Shown piece by piece: positions 22,373 to 31,184 of a stretch of DNA of 35,219 bases. The notes under the pieces are model-generated. The model was not told the DNA's origin. It made no database searches and saw nothing but the letters and a program-made list of their open reading frames with translations. Source of the stretch: Sphingomonadaceae bacterium (lineage in GTDB: Bacteria > Pseudomonadota > Alphaproteobacteria > Sphingomonadales > Sphingomonadaceae); NCBI GenBank assembly GCA_019239915.1, contig JAFAZF010000004.1, positions 1 through 35,219 on the forward strand, given 5' to 3'. Both the position numbers and the translations under genes were made by a program. How positions within the stretch are numbered: position 1 is the first letter of the stretch; the number at the start of each line of letters is the position of its first letter.

Positions 22373-24928
22373 CTATGAGCCTCGCAGCCCGACCAGCGCA
22401 CCGGCGATCGCTTCGGCGGTATACGGCTTCTGCAGCACGGTCGCGCGCTCGTGGACTGGCGGCAGCTGAAGCTGTTCGCCATAGCCGGTTGCGAACAGGA
22501 AGGGCACGCCGAGCGCCTTCAGCCGATCGGCGATCGGGAAGCTCGTCTCCTGGCCGAGATTGACGTCTAGCAGTGCGAAGTCCGGCCGTTCGCGATCGAG
22601 CTGCTGCTGCGCTTGCCGAACGGTCGCGGCGGCGAGCACGCGGCCAGCCCCGAGCGACGCCAATATGTCCTCGGCGTCGAGCGCGATGATCAGGCTGTCT
22701 TCGACGAGCAGCACGGTCTCGCCTTCGAACGGAGTTTCGCTCGTCGACAGGGCGATCGCCTCCGGCCTCGGCTCGGCAGCGTGCCCTGCCAGGCGGCCTT
22801 CGCTGACATGGCGATGGGGGACGCAGAAGTTCGCTTCCAGGCCCTCGCCAAGGTAGCGGACCTCGGCCTTGCCGCCGAGATCATAGGGGATCGAGCGTTG
22901 GATGATCGTCGATCCGAACCCGGTCCGCGTCGGCTGCTTCACCGGAGGACCGCCGCGCTCCTGCCAATGCACGTGCAGGTCACCGTCGTCGTCGAGCCGC
23001 CATTCGACCGCGACACCGCCGCTGTCCGACAATCCGCCATATTTGGCACTGTTGGTCATAAGCTCGTGGAAGACGAGCGCGAGCGTCGAGAAGGCCTGCG
23101 GATTGAGCAGCACGTCAGGCCCGCTCGTGCGCACGCGATCCGACTTGTCGCCCAGATAGGCGCCGGCCTCGGTCTCGATCAGTCCGCGCAGCGATCCCGG
23201 CCCCCAATGTTCCGCGGTGATCTGGTTGTGCGCCCGGGCGAGCGCCTGGATGCGGCCCTCGAGTTCGCCGACGAAATCCTCGATCGACCCGCTCGCGCCG
23301 CGCGACTGGCGGACGAGCCCGCGGATCAGCGACAGGATGTTGCGCACGCGATGGTTGAGCTCGGCGATCAGGATCGCCTGGCGCTCACCTGCCTCGCGCC
23401 GCTCGACATTGGCTTGATCGGAAATGCGCAGCAGGATCTCGACAAGCGCGCCGCGCAGCATGTCGGCAACGCTGATCTCCGCGGCGGTGAACGGCTGTGC
23501 CGTGCCGCGCACCAGCTCGGACCAGCTCTCGAAGCTCTTGCGCGGCGTCAGGCGCGGGCCGTTGGGGCCATAGTCGACCGACTTCTCGTTGGGGTCGCCG
23601 GCCCAGCGCACCGTCTTGATGATCTCCTGCCGGAACAGCACGACATAGTCGCGCGGGGAACGCGAGATCGGCAGCGCGAGCAGGCCGGCGGCGCGTTCGG
23701 CATAGCGCTCTGCCTCGGGCAAGAGATCGGCGATGCGGTGCGTCGCATAGACGCGCCCCGCCGCAGTGGCGTTGAGCGCACGGATCACGTCGAGGAACTC
23801 GTCCTCGCCAGGCGTGAGCCCCGACAGCGCCATGCGTCCGTTGAGATAGACGCCGACGCCATCCGCCGGGATCGCCTCGCCGAGGATGTCGGCGAGCCAG
23901 GCCGGCTCGGCGAGCAGCGATTCATCGCCGACCACCGCGGTCAGCAAGCGGTTCACCACGTCGCGGCCCTGCGCGACATAATCGCCGCGAGCACGCCGCT
24001 CGCGCGCCTCGAGCTTCATCGAGACCATCTGGCCGAACAGCTCGCACAGGCCGCGCCGCGCCAGGCTCGGCAGGCGCGGCGCATAATGATGGCAGGCGAA
24101 CAGCCCCCACAGCCGTCCCTCGATCACGATCGAGATCGACAGCGACGCATCGACGCCCATGTTGGCGAGATATTCGAGATGGATCGGCGACACCGAGCGC
24201 GCCACCGAAAGCGACAAGTCGAGCGGCTGCCCCTTCTCGTCGAGCGCCGGCAGGATCGGCACCGGCGCGCCATGCACGTCGGCGATGACGCGGAACAGAT
24301 TGCGCAAATAGAGCGCGCGCGCCTGCGCCGGAATGTCGGTATGGGGGTAGTGGAGCCCGAGGAAGGTGCCGATGCCGGGCCGCACCGCTTCCGCCGCAAC
24401 CTCGCCCGAGCCGTCCTCGGCGAAGCGATAGACCATCACGCGATCGAAGCCGGTGAGGGCGCGCACTTGCCGCGCGCTGTCGCGCAGGAAGGCGTCGAAG
24501 CTCGGCGCCTGGTCGAGCCGCGCCATCAACGTGCGGATCGTCCCGGCGGTGTCGCCCTCGTCTTCCTGCGCCGTCTCGGCCTCGATGACGACCTGATGGC
24601 CGGAGATGTGGACCGCGACATCGAAATGGCGGCCATCGCCGAGCAGATCGACGGAATAGAGGCGCTCCGTCGAGTCCGCGCCGCGCAGCAGCGTGATGCG
24701 GTTGCGGATCGCATGGACCGCCTCGCCGGCGAACAGCTGCACGATCGGCGTGCCGAGCAGCGCGTCGGGCGGTCGGCCGAAAAAGGCTTCGCTGTTTGCC
24801 GAAACGCGCGCGATCATCCAGTCGCTGGAAAGCGCGATCAGGCAACCGAACGGCTGCACGGCGCCGAGGATGTGGATCGGCTCGCGGTCGCAGTTCGAAA
24901 GATCAACCCTGAAACCGACGTCGGTCAC
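22373..24928 (-). CDS. bphP: Bacteriophytochrome with HWE histidine kinase and fused receiver
   Basis: Protein of 851 residues, red/far-red light sensor. Cys13 (SNCDREPIHI) is in the place of the biliverdin-binding Cys. PAS is about 20-120, GAF about 135-305 (HTDIP at 196-200; GLFACHHY at 275-282) and PHY about 320-500 with the tongue motif PRKSF (462-466). The kinase is HWE type: ELNHRVRN with H526, FHELMTNSAKYGG (H621) and WQE (655-657). A receiver domain follows with D788 (LLDVN) and K834 (LQKPY). The end is fused output rather than a DNA-binding domain. The ATG overlaps the bphO stop by four bases, so the cofactor enzyme and the sensor are made together. Confidence 0.95.
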   Translation of the reverse strand: MTDVGFRVDLSNCDREPIHILGAVQPFGCLIALSSDWMIARVSANSEAFFGRPPDALLGTPIVQLFAGEAVHAIRNRITLLRGADSTERLYSVDLLGDGRHFDVAVHISGHQVVIEAETAQEDEGDTAGTIRTLMARLDQAPSFDAFLRDSARQVRALTGFDRVMVYRFAEDGSGEVAAEAVRPGIGTFLGLHYPHTDIPAQARALYLRNLFRVIADVHGAPVPILPALDEKGQPLDLSLSVARSVSPIHLEYLANMGVDASLSISIVIEGRLWGLFACHHYAPRLPSLARRGLCELFGQMVSMKLEARERRARGDYVAQGRDVVNRLLTAVVGDESLLAEPAWLADILGEAIPADGVGVYLNGRMALSGLTPGEDEFLDVIRALNATAAGRVYATHRIADLLPEAERYAERAAGLLALPISRSPRDYVVLFRQEIIKTVRWAGDPNEKSVDYGPNGPRLTPRKSFESWSELVRGTAQPFTAAEISVADMLRGALVEILLRISDQANVERREAGERQAILIAELNHRVRNILSLIRGLVRQSRGASGSIEDFVGELEGRIQALARAHNQITAEHWGPGSLRGLIETEAGAYLGDKSDRVRTSGPDVLLNPQAFSTLALVFHELMTNSAKYGGLSDSGGVAVEWRLDDDGDLHVHWQERGGPPVKQPTRTGFGSTIIQRSIPYDLGGKAEVRYLGEGLEANFCVPHRHVSEGRLAGHAAEPRPEAIALSTSETPFEGETVLLVEDSLIIALDAEDILASLGAGRVLAAATVRQAQQQLDRERPDFALLDVNLGQETSFPIADRLKALGVPFLFATGYGEQLQLPPVHERATVLQKPYTAEAIAGALVGLRGS

Positions 24929-25485
24929 TCGGCAGTCCGCTCCAGCATCTCCCGGCCGGCGCGCTCGAACAGCGCAAAGGCCCGGGCCGCCGCGGCCCCC
25001 GCCCTCGCAGCTCGATCGGCGCTGTAGAGACGTTCTTCCAGAGTTTCCAGAAACTTCCGCCAGGCGCCCGGCGCTTGCGGCGTGCCGAGATAGGAGTTTG
25101 GCAGACCGTCGCCGATCTGGCGGGCAAGATAGGCGCCACCCAGTCGCGAGCCTTCGAGCACGTAGGCGGTGCCCCAGGCCTCGTCCGTATCGCTCAGCGG
25201 CGCAATCTCGAGCGGGGAGGGGAGACCGGCGCCCAACGCGCGCAGATCGGCTGTGAGCGCCTGGGTGCGTTTGCGCTGATCCCAGTCGTCGAGTTCCTGG
25301 CCCATGCCTGCCACCCCGGTTGCCGCTTCGAGCGGCGGCAGCGCCATCGCATGGGCGGTGAGGAAGCCGCGATAATCTCGCTCGAGCCTGAGGTCGAAGC
25401 GGCCGAACAAGGCATCGAGGCGCTCGTGTGCCTCACAGGTTTCCCCGCGCAGCGCGGTGAGCGCCAGCCCGGCCTGCCGGCTCAC
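24925..25485 (-). CDS. bphO: Biliverdin-producing heme oxygenase
   Basis: Protein of 186 residues, bacterial heme oxygenase. Heme-pocket motifs LTALRGETCEAHERLD (likely proximal His) and YVLEGSRLGGAYLARQI are clear. It opens heme to biliverdin, the chromophore of the coupled phytochrome. It starts at GTG 25485 overlapping the purB stop (GTGA), an unusual link between a purine gene and a light sensor. The length is normal. Confidence 0.92.
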   Translation of the reverse strand: MSRQAGLALTALRGETCEAHERLDALFGRFDLRLERDYRGFLTAHAMALPPLEAATGVAGMGQELDDWDQRKRTQALTADLRALGAGLPSPLEIAPLSDTDEAWGTAYVLEGSRLGGAYLARQIGDGLPNSYLGTPQAPGAWRKFLETLEERLYSADRAARAGAAAARAFALFERAGREMLERTAE

Positions 25486-26804
25486 GCCGCGCTCGCTCCG
25501 AACACCCGCGCGAAGATCGTGTCGACATGCTTGAGGTGATAGCCGAGGTCGAACCTCTCCTCGATCTCGGCCGGCGAGAGCAGCGCGGTCACCTCCGCGT
25601 CGCCCTTGAGCAGATCGAGCAGCGAGAGCGCACCGTCCGATTCCCAGACCTTCATCGCGTTGCGCTGAACGAGGCGATAGGCATCCTCGCGGCTGGCGCC
25701 CGCCTGCGTCAGCGCGAGCAGCACGCGTTGCGAGTGGACAAGGCCGCCCATCTTATCGAGATTCTTCTGCATCCGCGCCGGATAGACGAGCAGCTTGTCG
25801 ATCACGCCGGTAAGCCGCGCCAGCGCGAAATCGAGCGTGATCGTCGCGTCGGGCCCGATATAGCGCTCGACGGAGGAGTGGCTGATGTCGCGCTCGTGCC
25901 AGAGCGCGACATTCTCCATCGCTGGGATCGTCGCGCTGCGGACGACGCGGGCGAGGCCGGTGAGGTTCTCGGTAAGTACCGGATTGCGCTTGTGCGGCAT
26001 GGCGCTCGAGCCCTTCTGGCCTGGCGAGAAATATTCCTCCGCCTCGAGCACCTCGGTGCGCTGGAGATGGCGGACCTCGGTCGCCAGCCGTTCGATCGAG
26101 GAGGCGATCACGCCCAGCGTCGCGAAGAACATCGCGTGGCGATCGCGCGGGATCACCTGCGTCGAGACCGGCTCGACCGATAGCCCGAGCTTGGCCGCGA
26201 CATGCTCCTCGACCGACGGATCGACGTTGGCGAAGGTGCCGACCGCGCCCGAGATCGCGCAGGTCGCGATATCCGCACGCGCCGCCAGCAGCCGGTCACG
26301 GTTGCGGGCGAACTCGGCATAGGCCTCGGCGAGCTTGAGCCCGAAGGTGACCGGCTCGGCGTGGATGCCGTGGCTGCGTCCGATCGTGGGCGTGAGCTTG
26401 TGCTCGAAGGCGCGGCGCTTGAGCACCGACAGCAGCGCTTCCAGATCGGCGAGCAGGATGTCGGCGGCGCGCGCGAGCTGGACGGCGAGGCAGGTATCGA
26501 GCACGTCCGAGCTGGTCATGCCCTGATGCATGAAGCGCGCCTCGCCGCCGACATTCTCGGCGACCCAGGTGAGGAAGGCGATCACGTCATGCTTGGTGAC
26601 CGCCTCGATCGCGTCGATCGCCGGCACGTCGATCGCGGGGTTCGTCTCCCACCAGTCCCACAGCGCCTTGGCAGCGGATTTCGGCACGACGCCGATCTCG
26701 GCGAGCGCATCGGTGGCGTGCGCCTCGATCTCGAACCAGATCTTGAACTTCGTCTCCGGCGCCCACAGCGCCGTCATCTCCGGGCGCGAATAGCGCGGGA
26801 CCAT
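25482..26804 (-). CDS. purB: Adenylosuccinate lyase
   Basis: Protein of 440 residues, fumarase/aspartase superfamily. It acts twice in purine synthesis, releasing fumarate from SAICAR and from adenylosuccinate. The signature GQKGSSAMPHKRNP is present, as are HQGMTSSDVLDTCLA and IGRSHGIHAEPVTFGLKLAE. The start is ATG 26804 (MVPRYSRPEM); the frame extends 18 residues further up to 26858 without a better start. It is first in the purB-bphO-bphP unit. Confidence 0.95.
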   Translation of the reverse strand: MVPRYSRPEMTALWAPETKFKIWFEIEAHATDALAEIGVVPKSAAKALWDWWETNPAIDVPAIDAIEAVTKHDVIAFLTWVAENVGGEARFMHQGMTSSDVLDTCLAVQLARAADILLADLEALLSVLKRRAFEHKLTPTIGRSHGIHAEPVTFGLKLAEAYAEFARNRDRLLAARADIATCAISGAVGTFANVDPSVEEHVAAKLGLSVEPVSTQVIPRDRHAMFFATLGVIASSIERLATEVRHLQRTEVLEAEEYFSPGQKGSSAMPHKRNPVLTENLTGLARVVRSATIPAMENVALWHERDISHSSVERYIGPDATITLDFALARLTGVIDKLLVYPARMQKNLDKMGGLVHSQRVLLALTQAGASREDAYRLVQRNAMKVWESDGALSLLDLLKGDAEVTALLSPAEIEERFDLGYHLKHVDTIFARVFGASAA

Positions 26805-26905
26805 GGCTTCATCCTTTAGGTGTGCCGGGCGCCTAGCAGAGCCGTTCCGCCGCTTCAATCGAAGCGCGAACGGCGGCGGAACGATCAGGGCGCACGCGCG
26901 CTGTG

Positions 26906-26940
26906 TTGCAAGTCACACCCTCTTAAGGGGTGGCGTGCAA
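26906..26940. promoter_or_regulatory. Inverted repeat between purB and the divergent small gene
   Basis: TTGCA (26906-26910) pairs with TGCAA (26936-26940), and CACCC (26916-26920) pairs with GGGTG (26928-26932). It lies in the 184-base divergent region and could be an operator or an RNA stem; no regulator is implied by the sequence. Confidence 0.35.
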
Positions 26941-26988
26941 TGATGGCTCTCCCCGCGACCCTCAGGTCGCCAGGCGAGGAAGACGAAT

Positions 26989-27279
26989 ATGGCTCGCACC
27001 CTTTCGCTTATCGCGCTGTTCCCAGCGATGATCGCCGTCACACCGGCGACCGCGCAGGCGGTTGGCACCTCGGCCACGGCCGCGGCCGCCGCGCAGGCGG
27101 CAGACCCGGCGAGCAACGCCTCGCAGGTTTCGTTCGCGGACGCGCCGCAGCCGCACAGCGTGCGGATCGCCGGAAAGACGGTGGCGATCGATTCGCTGCC
27201 TTCGAACGGCGACGTCGATCAGGGCGCCAAGGCGGCGTCGAAGCCGGAAGCCAAGTCGAAGCCGCGCGCACATCGCTGA
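26989..27279 (+). CDS. Small exported protein of unknown function
   Basis: Ninety-six residues with a clear signal peptide (MARTLSLIALFPAMIAVTPA followed by TAQA). The mature part is Ala/Ser/Lys-rich and unrecognised, with a basic end (KSKPRAHR). AGGAAG precedes ATG 26989. It diverges from purB. Confidence 0.65.
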   Translation: MARTLSLIALFPAMIAVTPATAQAVGTSATAAAAAQAADPASNASQVSFADAPQPHSVRIAGKTVAIDSLPSNGDVDQGAKAASKPEAKSKPRAHR

Positions 27280-27322
27280 GGGATCGCTTGACCGAACCCG
27301 CGCGGCTCGCGAGGATCGCGCG

Positions 27323-28237
27323 ATGGCGCGCTGGACGACTTCAGACATAGCGTCGCTCGGTGGCCGCTCCTTCGTTGTGACCGGGCCGGGCGGGCTCGGT
27401 TTCGAGACCGGGCTTGCGCTCGCGCGCGCAGGCGGCGCCGTGATCCTGGCCGGGCGCGATCCCACAAAAGGTGAGGCGTCGCGCGACGCCATCCGCGCGC
27501 AGGCCGGCGAAGCCGACGTCCGGTTCGAGCGGCTCGATCTCGCTAGCCTCGCCTCGATCCGCGCCTTCGCAGAGCGGCTCGCCGGCCAGCGCGAGAGCCT
27601 GGACGTGCTCGTCAACAACGCCGGCGTGATGGCGTTGCCCCAGCGCCGCATTACCGCCGACGGCTTCGAGATGCAGCTCGGCACGAACCATCTCGGCCAT
27701 TTCGCGCTGACGGGGCTGCTGCTGCCGCTGCTTCGTCGTGGCAGCAGCCCGCGCGTCGTCACGGTGAGTAGCCTAGCGCATCGCAACGGGCGGATCGCGT
27801 TCGACGATCTTCAATCGGAGCGGCGCTACAGCGGGTGGCGCGCCTATGGCCAGTCGAAGCTCGCCAACCTCCTGTTTGCGCGCGAACTCCAGCGCCGCAG
27901 CGACGAAGAGGACTGGGGAATTGCCAGCATCGCCGCGCATCCCGGCGCCTCGTCCACCGATCTGATGGACAACGGGCCGGGCAGGCGCAGTATCGCCGGG
28001 CGGCTGGCGCGGCTGTTCGCGCCGCTCGTCTTCCAGTCGGCGGCGCGCGGCGCGCTGCCGCAACTCTATGCGGCGACGTCGCCCGATGCGGTGCCCGGCG
28101 GCTATTATGGTCCCGACGGCTTCTCCGAGATGAAGGGCGAGCCCGCCGCCGCGCGGCGCACGATGGCGGCACGCGACGACGCCGTCGCGGCGCGGCTCTG
28201 GGCGGTTTCGGAAGAGCTGACCGGCGTCCGTTACTGA
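27323..28237 (+). CDS. Short-chain dehydrogenase/reductase (retinol-dehydrogenase-like)
   Basis: Protein of 304 residues, classical SDR fold. It has a nucleotide-binding Gly motif (VVTGPGGLGFETG), NNAG (VNNAGVM), a Ser motif (VTVSSLAHR) and catalytic YGQSK. It would use NAD(P)(H) on an unknown alcohol or ketone. The Gly motif has two rather than three residues between TG and the next G, a variant of TGxxxGxG. It starts at ATG 27323. It converges with radC. Confidence 0.85.
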   Translation: MARWTTSDIASLGGRSFVVTGPGGLGFETGLALARAGGAVILAGRDPTKGEASRDAIRAQAGEADVRFERLDLASLASIRAFAERLAGQRESLDVLVNNAGVMALPQRRITADGFEMQLGTNHLGHFALTGLLLPLLRRGSSPRVVTVSSLAHRNGRIAFDDLQSERRYSGWRAYGQSKLANLLFARELQRRSDEEDWGIASIAAHPGASSTDLMDNGPGRRSIAGRLARLFAPLVFQSAARGALPQLYAATSPDAVPGGYYGPDGFSEMKGEPAAARRTMAARDDAVAARLWAVSEELTGVRY

Positions 28238-28333
28238 TTTCGCTCCCCGCGCCGACCCGAGCGTCCCGCGCCAAGCGGGGTGTCGAGTGTCGCGCCTTCG
28301 CCTGCCACGATCGGGGGCCTTGGGCTGGGCAGG

Positions 28334-29023
28334 TTAGATCAGCCCCAACGCGCGCAGGCTTGCGTGGCCCGTCGAGCCGATCACGACATGATCGTGGACC
28401 AAGATGCCGAGCGGCTTGCCGGCGGTGGCGATCTCTCGGGTAAGCGCGATGTCCTGACGGCTGGGGCTGGGGTCGCCGCTCGGATGGTTATGGACGAGGA
28501 TCAGCGCCGCCGAGCCCAATTCCAGGCCGCGCCGCATCAGCTCGCGAACATGCACCGCCGACTGATCGATCGTGCCCTCCCACATCAGCTCGTCGCTGAT
28601 CAGCCGGTTCTTGCTGTCGAGATGGAGCACGCGGACGCGCTCGACGAGCCCATGCGCCATGTCGGCGGTAAGTTAGTCGATCAGCGCCTGCCAGCTCGCC
28701 AGCACCGGCTTGGCTGTGGTTTCCGTCCGCAGCATGCGAAGCGCGACGGCCCGCGCGACCTTGAGCGCGGCGACGGAGTTGTCGCCCAACCCTTTGACCG
28801 TCTTCAGCGTGTCCGGAGAGGCTTCGAGCAGTTTCGGCAGCGTGCCAAAACGGCGTAGCAATTCGTTGGCGATCGGCTTCGTATCGATCCGCGGAATGGC
28901 GACGGCGAGCAGATATTCGACGAGCTCGTAATCCTGCAGGCCCTCGCCGTTGCTGGCGAGCAGCCGATCGCGCAGCCGCGCGCGATGGCCGGCGGCGTCC
29001 GACGGAGGATCGATGTCGCTCAT
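28334..29023 (-). pseudogene. radC: radC interrupted by an in-frame TAA
   Basis: The minus-strand frame encodes a normal-length RadC (230 codons), but codon 117 is TAA at 28673-28675. The first 116 residues hold the helix-hairpin-helix part (DYELVEYLLAVAIPRIDTKP, VKGLGDNSVAALKVARAVAL). After the stop the same frame continues with LTADMAHGLVERVRVLHLDS and the JAMM/MPN metal motif LVHNHPSGDPSPSRQD. RadC proteins usually have Tyr at about the stop position, so one base change from TAC or TAT would explain it. The C-terminal part could start again at ATG 28660, but no ribosome site is visible. The biochemical role of RadC is unsettled. Confidence 0.82.
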
Positions 29024-29102
29024 GACGTCTGTCGAATTCCCTCCCGCCTGAGCCGCTTATGCCCGATCCACAGCCTCGTGTCGCGTGCGCCCCGCGCAAG
29101 CG

Positions 29103-29131
29103 TTGACTCGGGGGGAGGGCTTTCCTAAGGG
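29103..29131 (+). promoter_or_regulatory. Candidate promoter of the Fo operon
   Basis: TTGACT (29103-29108) is followed after 17 bases by TAAGGG (29126-29131). The -35 is good and the -10 is poor. It lies about 70 bases before atpI. Confidence 0.3.
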
Positions 29132-29202
29132 GGCCGCGCCACAGCGGGATCGCCCGCCGGCATGGCGCGCGCCCCCAAGTGGTCAAGCGAAGGGGACGGT
29201 TC

Positions 29203-29523
29203 ATGACGGAGGACGAGACCGGGCAGGATCCCGGCGACAGGCAGGATGCGCGGTTCCGCTCGCTCGACGAGCAATTGAGGAGCGCGCGAACTGCCGAGGC
29301 GGCGCGGACCGGCACGGAGCGCGGCAAGCCTGGCAAGGGTTATTCGCAGGGCAGCAAGGTGTTATCCGAGCTGGTCGCGGGGCTTGCCGGCGGCGCGCTC
29401 ATCGGCTGGGTGCTCGATCGCTTCCTGGGCACCTCGCCCTGGTTGCTGTTGCTGTTCCTGTTCCTGGGGGTGGGCGTCGCCTTCCGGGCGATTATGAAGA
29501 TTTCCGGCGAGACGCCGGAGTGA
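29203..29523 (+). CDS. atpI: AtpI, Fo assembly protein
   Basis: Protein of 106 residues. It has a charged N-terminus and two membrane segments (about residues 52-68, VLSELVAGLAGGALIGWVLD, and 75-95, LLLLFLFLGVGVAFRAIM). AtpI/AtpQ-type proteins help assemble the c-ring. It starts at ATG 29203; ATG 29179 is less likely. It is first in the Fo operon. Confidence 0.82.
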   Translation: MTEDETGQDPGDRQDARFRSLDEQLRSARTAEAARTGTERGKPGKGYSQGSKVLSELVAGLAGGALIGWVLDRFLGTSPWLLLLFLFLGVGVAFRAIMKISGETPE

Positions 29524-29565
29524 GGGGTGCCGGCCGCGGCCGGCGAACGAGGGGTTCGAACGAGC

Positions 29566-30357
29566 GTGGCAGCCGGCGGCAATATCGATCCGATGCACCA
29601 GTTCACGGTCGAGCCGATCGTGGGCCTGCATGCGGGCGGCTATGACATCAGCTTCACCAACTCCGCGCTATGGATGGCGATCGCGCTGCTGTGTTTCTGG
29701 GGGTTCATGATCGGCGGCATGAAGCGCGAGCTCGTGCCTGGCCGTTGGCAGATGATGGTCGAGGGGCTGACCGGCTTCGTCACCAACATGATGCGCACGA
29801 ACATCGGCCCCGAAGGCCGCAAGTTCACGCCCTACGTCTTCTCGCTCTTCACCTTCATCCTGATCTGCAACTTCTTGGGATTGTTCCCGATCGGCATCAT
29901 CCGGCCGCTTGGCGTGAACGCCCATAGCTTCGCCGCGACCAGCCATTTCTCGATTACCGGCGTGCTCGCGATCCTGAGTTTCTCGATCGTGCTGATCGTC
30001 GGCTTCGGGCGCCACGGTTTCCACTTCTTTTCGCTGTTCGTGCCGCACGGCACGCCTTGGTATATCGCGCTGCTGGTGGCGCCGATCGAGTTCGTCTCGT
30101 TCTTCGTGCGTCCGTTCAGCCTCGGGCTGCGACTGTTCGTGGCGATGACGGCGGGGCACATCCTGCTCGACGTGTTCGGCAGCTTCATCGTGACCGGTCT
30201 TAACGCAGGGCCTGGCTATGGTCTCCTCGTCAGCCTGCCGAGCTTCTTGTTGATCATCGGCATCTCTGCGCTCGAGATCCTGGTCGCCGCGATCCAGGCC
30301 TATGTCTTCGCGTTGCTCACGTCGCTCTATCTCAACGACGCGATCAACCTGCACTGA
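29566..30357 (+). CDS. atpB: ATP synthase Fo subunit a
   Basis: Protein of 263 residues with five to six membrane segments. The essential Arg half-channel motif is present (RPFSLGLRLFVAMTAGHILL) and the C-terminal helix ends AIQAYVFALLTSLYLNDAIN. It forms the proton path against the c-ring. The start is GTG 29566 (VAAGGNIDPMHQF, as in relatives), with GAGGGG upstream; an earlier GTG at 29527 is less likely. Confidence 0.95.
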   Translation: MAAGGNIDPMHQFTVEPIVGLHAGGYDISFTNSALWMAIALLCFWGFMIGGMKRELVPGRWQMMVEGLTGFVTNMMRTNIGPEGRKFTPYVFSLFTFILICNFLGLFPIGIIRPLGVNAHSFAATSHFSITGVLAILSFSIVLIVGFGRHGFHFFSLFVPHGTPWYIALLVAPIEFVSFFVRPFSLGLRLFVAMTAGHILLDVFGSFIVTGLNAGPGYGLLVSLPSFLLIIGISALEILVAAIQAYVFALLTSLYLNDAINLH

Positions 30358-30394
30358 TTTCTGTCCAATCAAACAGTAGCTAGGGAGTTACAGT

Positions 30395-30625
30395 ATGGAT
30401 CTCGCATCCGCCAAGGTTATCGGAGCCGGTCTCGCGGCGATCGGCGTCGGCCTTTCCGCGCTCGGCGTGGGCAACGTGTTCGGCTCGTTCCTCGAGAGCG
30501 CGCTGCGCAATCCGGCGGCCGCCGACGGCCAGCAGGGGCGCCTGTTCATCGGCTTCGCCGCCGCCGAGCTTCTCGGCCTGATCGCGTTCGTCGTCGCGAT
30601 CATCATTCTGTTCGTCGCCAAATGA
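30395..30625 (+). CDS. atpE: ATP synthase Fo subunit c
   Basis: Seventy-six residues, a two-helix hairpin. The proton-binding acid is Glu58 in FAAAELLGLIAFV and the polar loop is RNPAAADGQQGR. It forms the rotor ring. The length is typical of alphaproteobacteria. AGGGAG lies upstream of ATG 30395. Confidence 0.97.
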   Translation: MDLASAKVIGAGLAAIGVGLSALGVGNVFGSFLESALRNPAAADGQQGRLFIGFAAAELLGLIAFVVAIIILFVAK

Positions 30626-30684
30626 TCGAGCCGGGGCCGGAGTGATCCGGCCCTGCCTTCGACCAGCCACGGACCGGACCCGAT

Positions 30685-31182
30685 ATGCCTCAGATCGACC
30701 AGCTCTCGCAAATCTACGCATCGCAGATCTTCTGGCTGCTGGTGGTGTTCGGGATCATCTATTTCGTGATCGGCCGCGGCATGATGCCGAAGATCGAGGC
30801 GACCGTGGACGCGCGCGATCACAAGATCGCCGAGGATCTCGCCGCCGCCGATCGCGCCCGCAAGAGCGCCGAGGCGACCGAGGCGGATTATACCGCCCGC
30901 ATCGCCGAGGCGCGCGCGATCGCGCAGAAGGCGACCGCGGAGGCCAAGAGCGCGGCCGCCGCCGAGCTTGAAGCCAAGACCAAGGCGGCCGACGCGGCCA
31001 CTGCGGAGAAGCTCGCCGCCGCCGAAGCCCAGCTCGAGGCGGCGCGTCAAGCCGCGCTCGGCCAGATCGAGAGCGTCGCCACCGAGGCGACGCAGGAGAT
31101 CGTCCAGCGCCTCTCCGGCATCGTGATCGATCGCGATGCCGCCGAAGCTGGTGCCCGCGCCGCTCTCGCCAAGGCCGCCTGA
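30685..31182 (+). CDS. atpG: ATP synthase Fo subunit b'
   Basis: Protein of 165 residues with one N-terminal membrane helix (IFWLLVVFGIIYFVIGRGMM) and a long Ala/Glu/Lys coiled coil. It pairs with the next subunit as the b/b' peripheral stalk found in alphaproteobacteria and photosynthetic bacteria. The gene symbol is often written atpF2 or atpG. Confidence 0.92.
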   Translation: MPQIDQLSQIYASQIFWLLVVFGIIYFVIGRGMMPKIEATVDARDHKIAEDLAAADRARKSAEATEADYTARIAEARAIAQKATAEAKSAAAAELEAKTKAADAATAEKLAAAEAQLEAARQAALGQIESVATEATQEIVQRLSGIVIDRDAAEAGARAALAKAA

Positions 31183-31184
31183 CC

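Noticed and set aside
22613-25027. Very long open frame (804 codons) on the plus strand opposite bphP
   Set aside because: It is antisense to a well-supported phytochrome, rich in Arg and Ala as expected of a shadow frame in high-GC DNA, and has no recognisable domain.
28673-28675. TAA in radC considered as a recoded codon
   Set aside because: TAA ends other genes normally here (for example the RHH gene and the nuclease-like gene), and nothing nearby suggests recoding.
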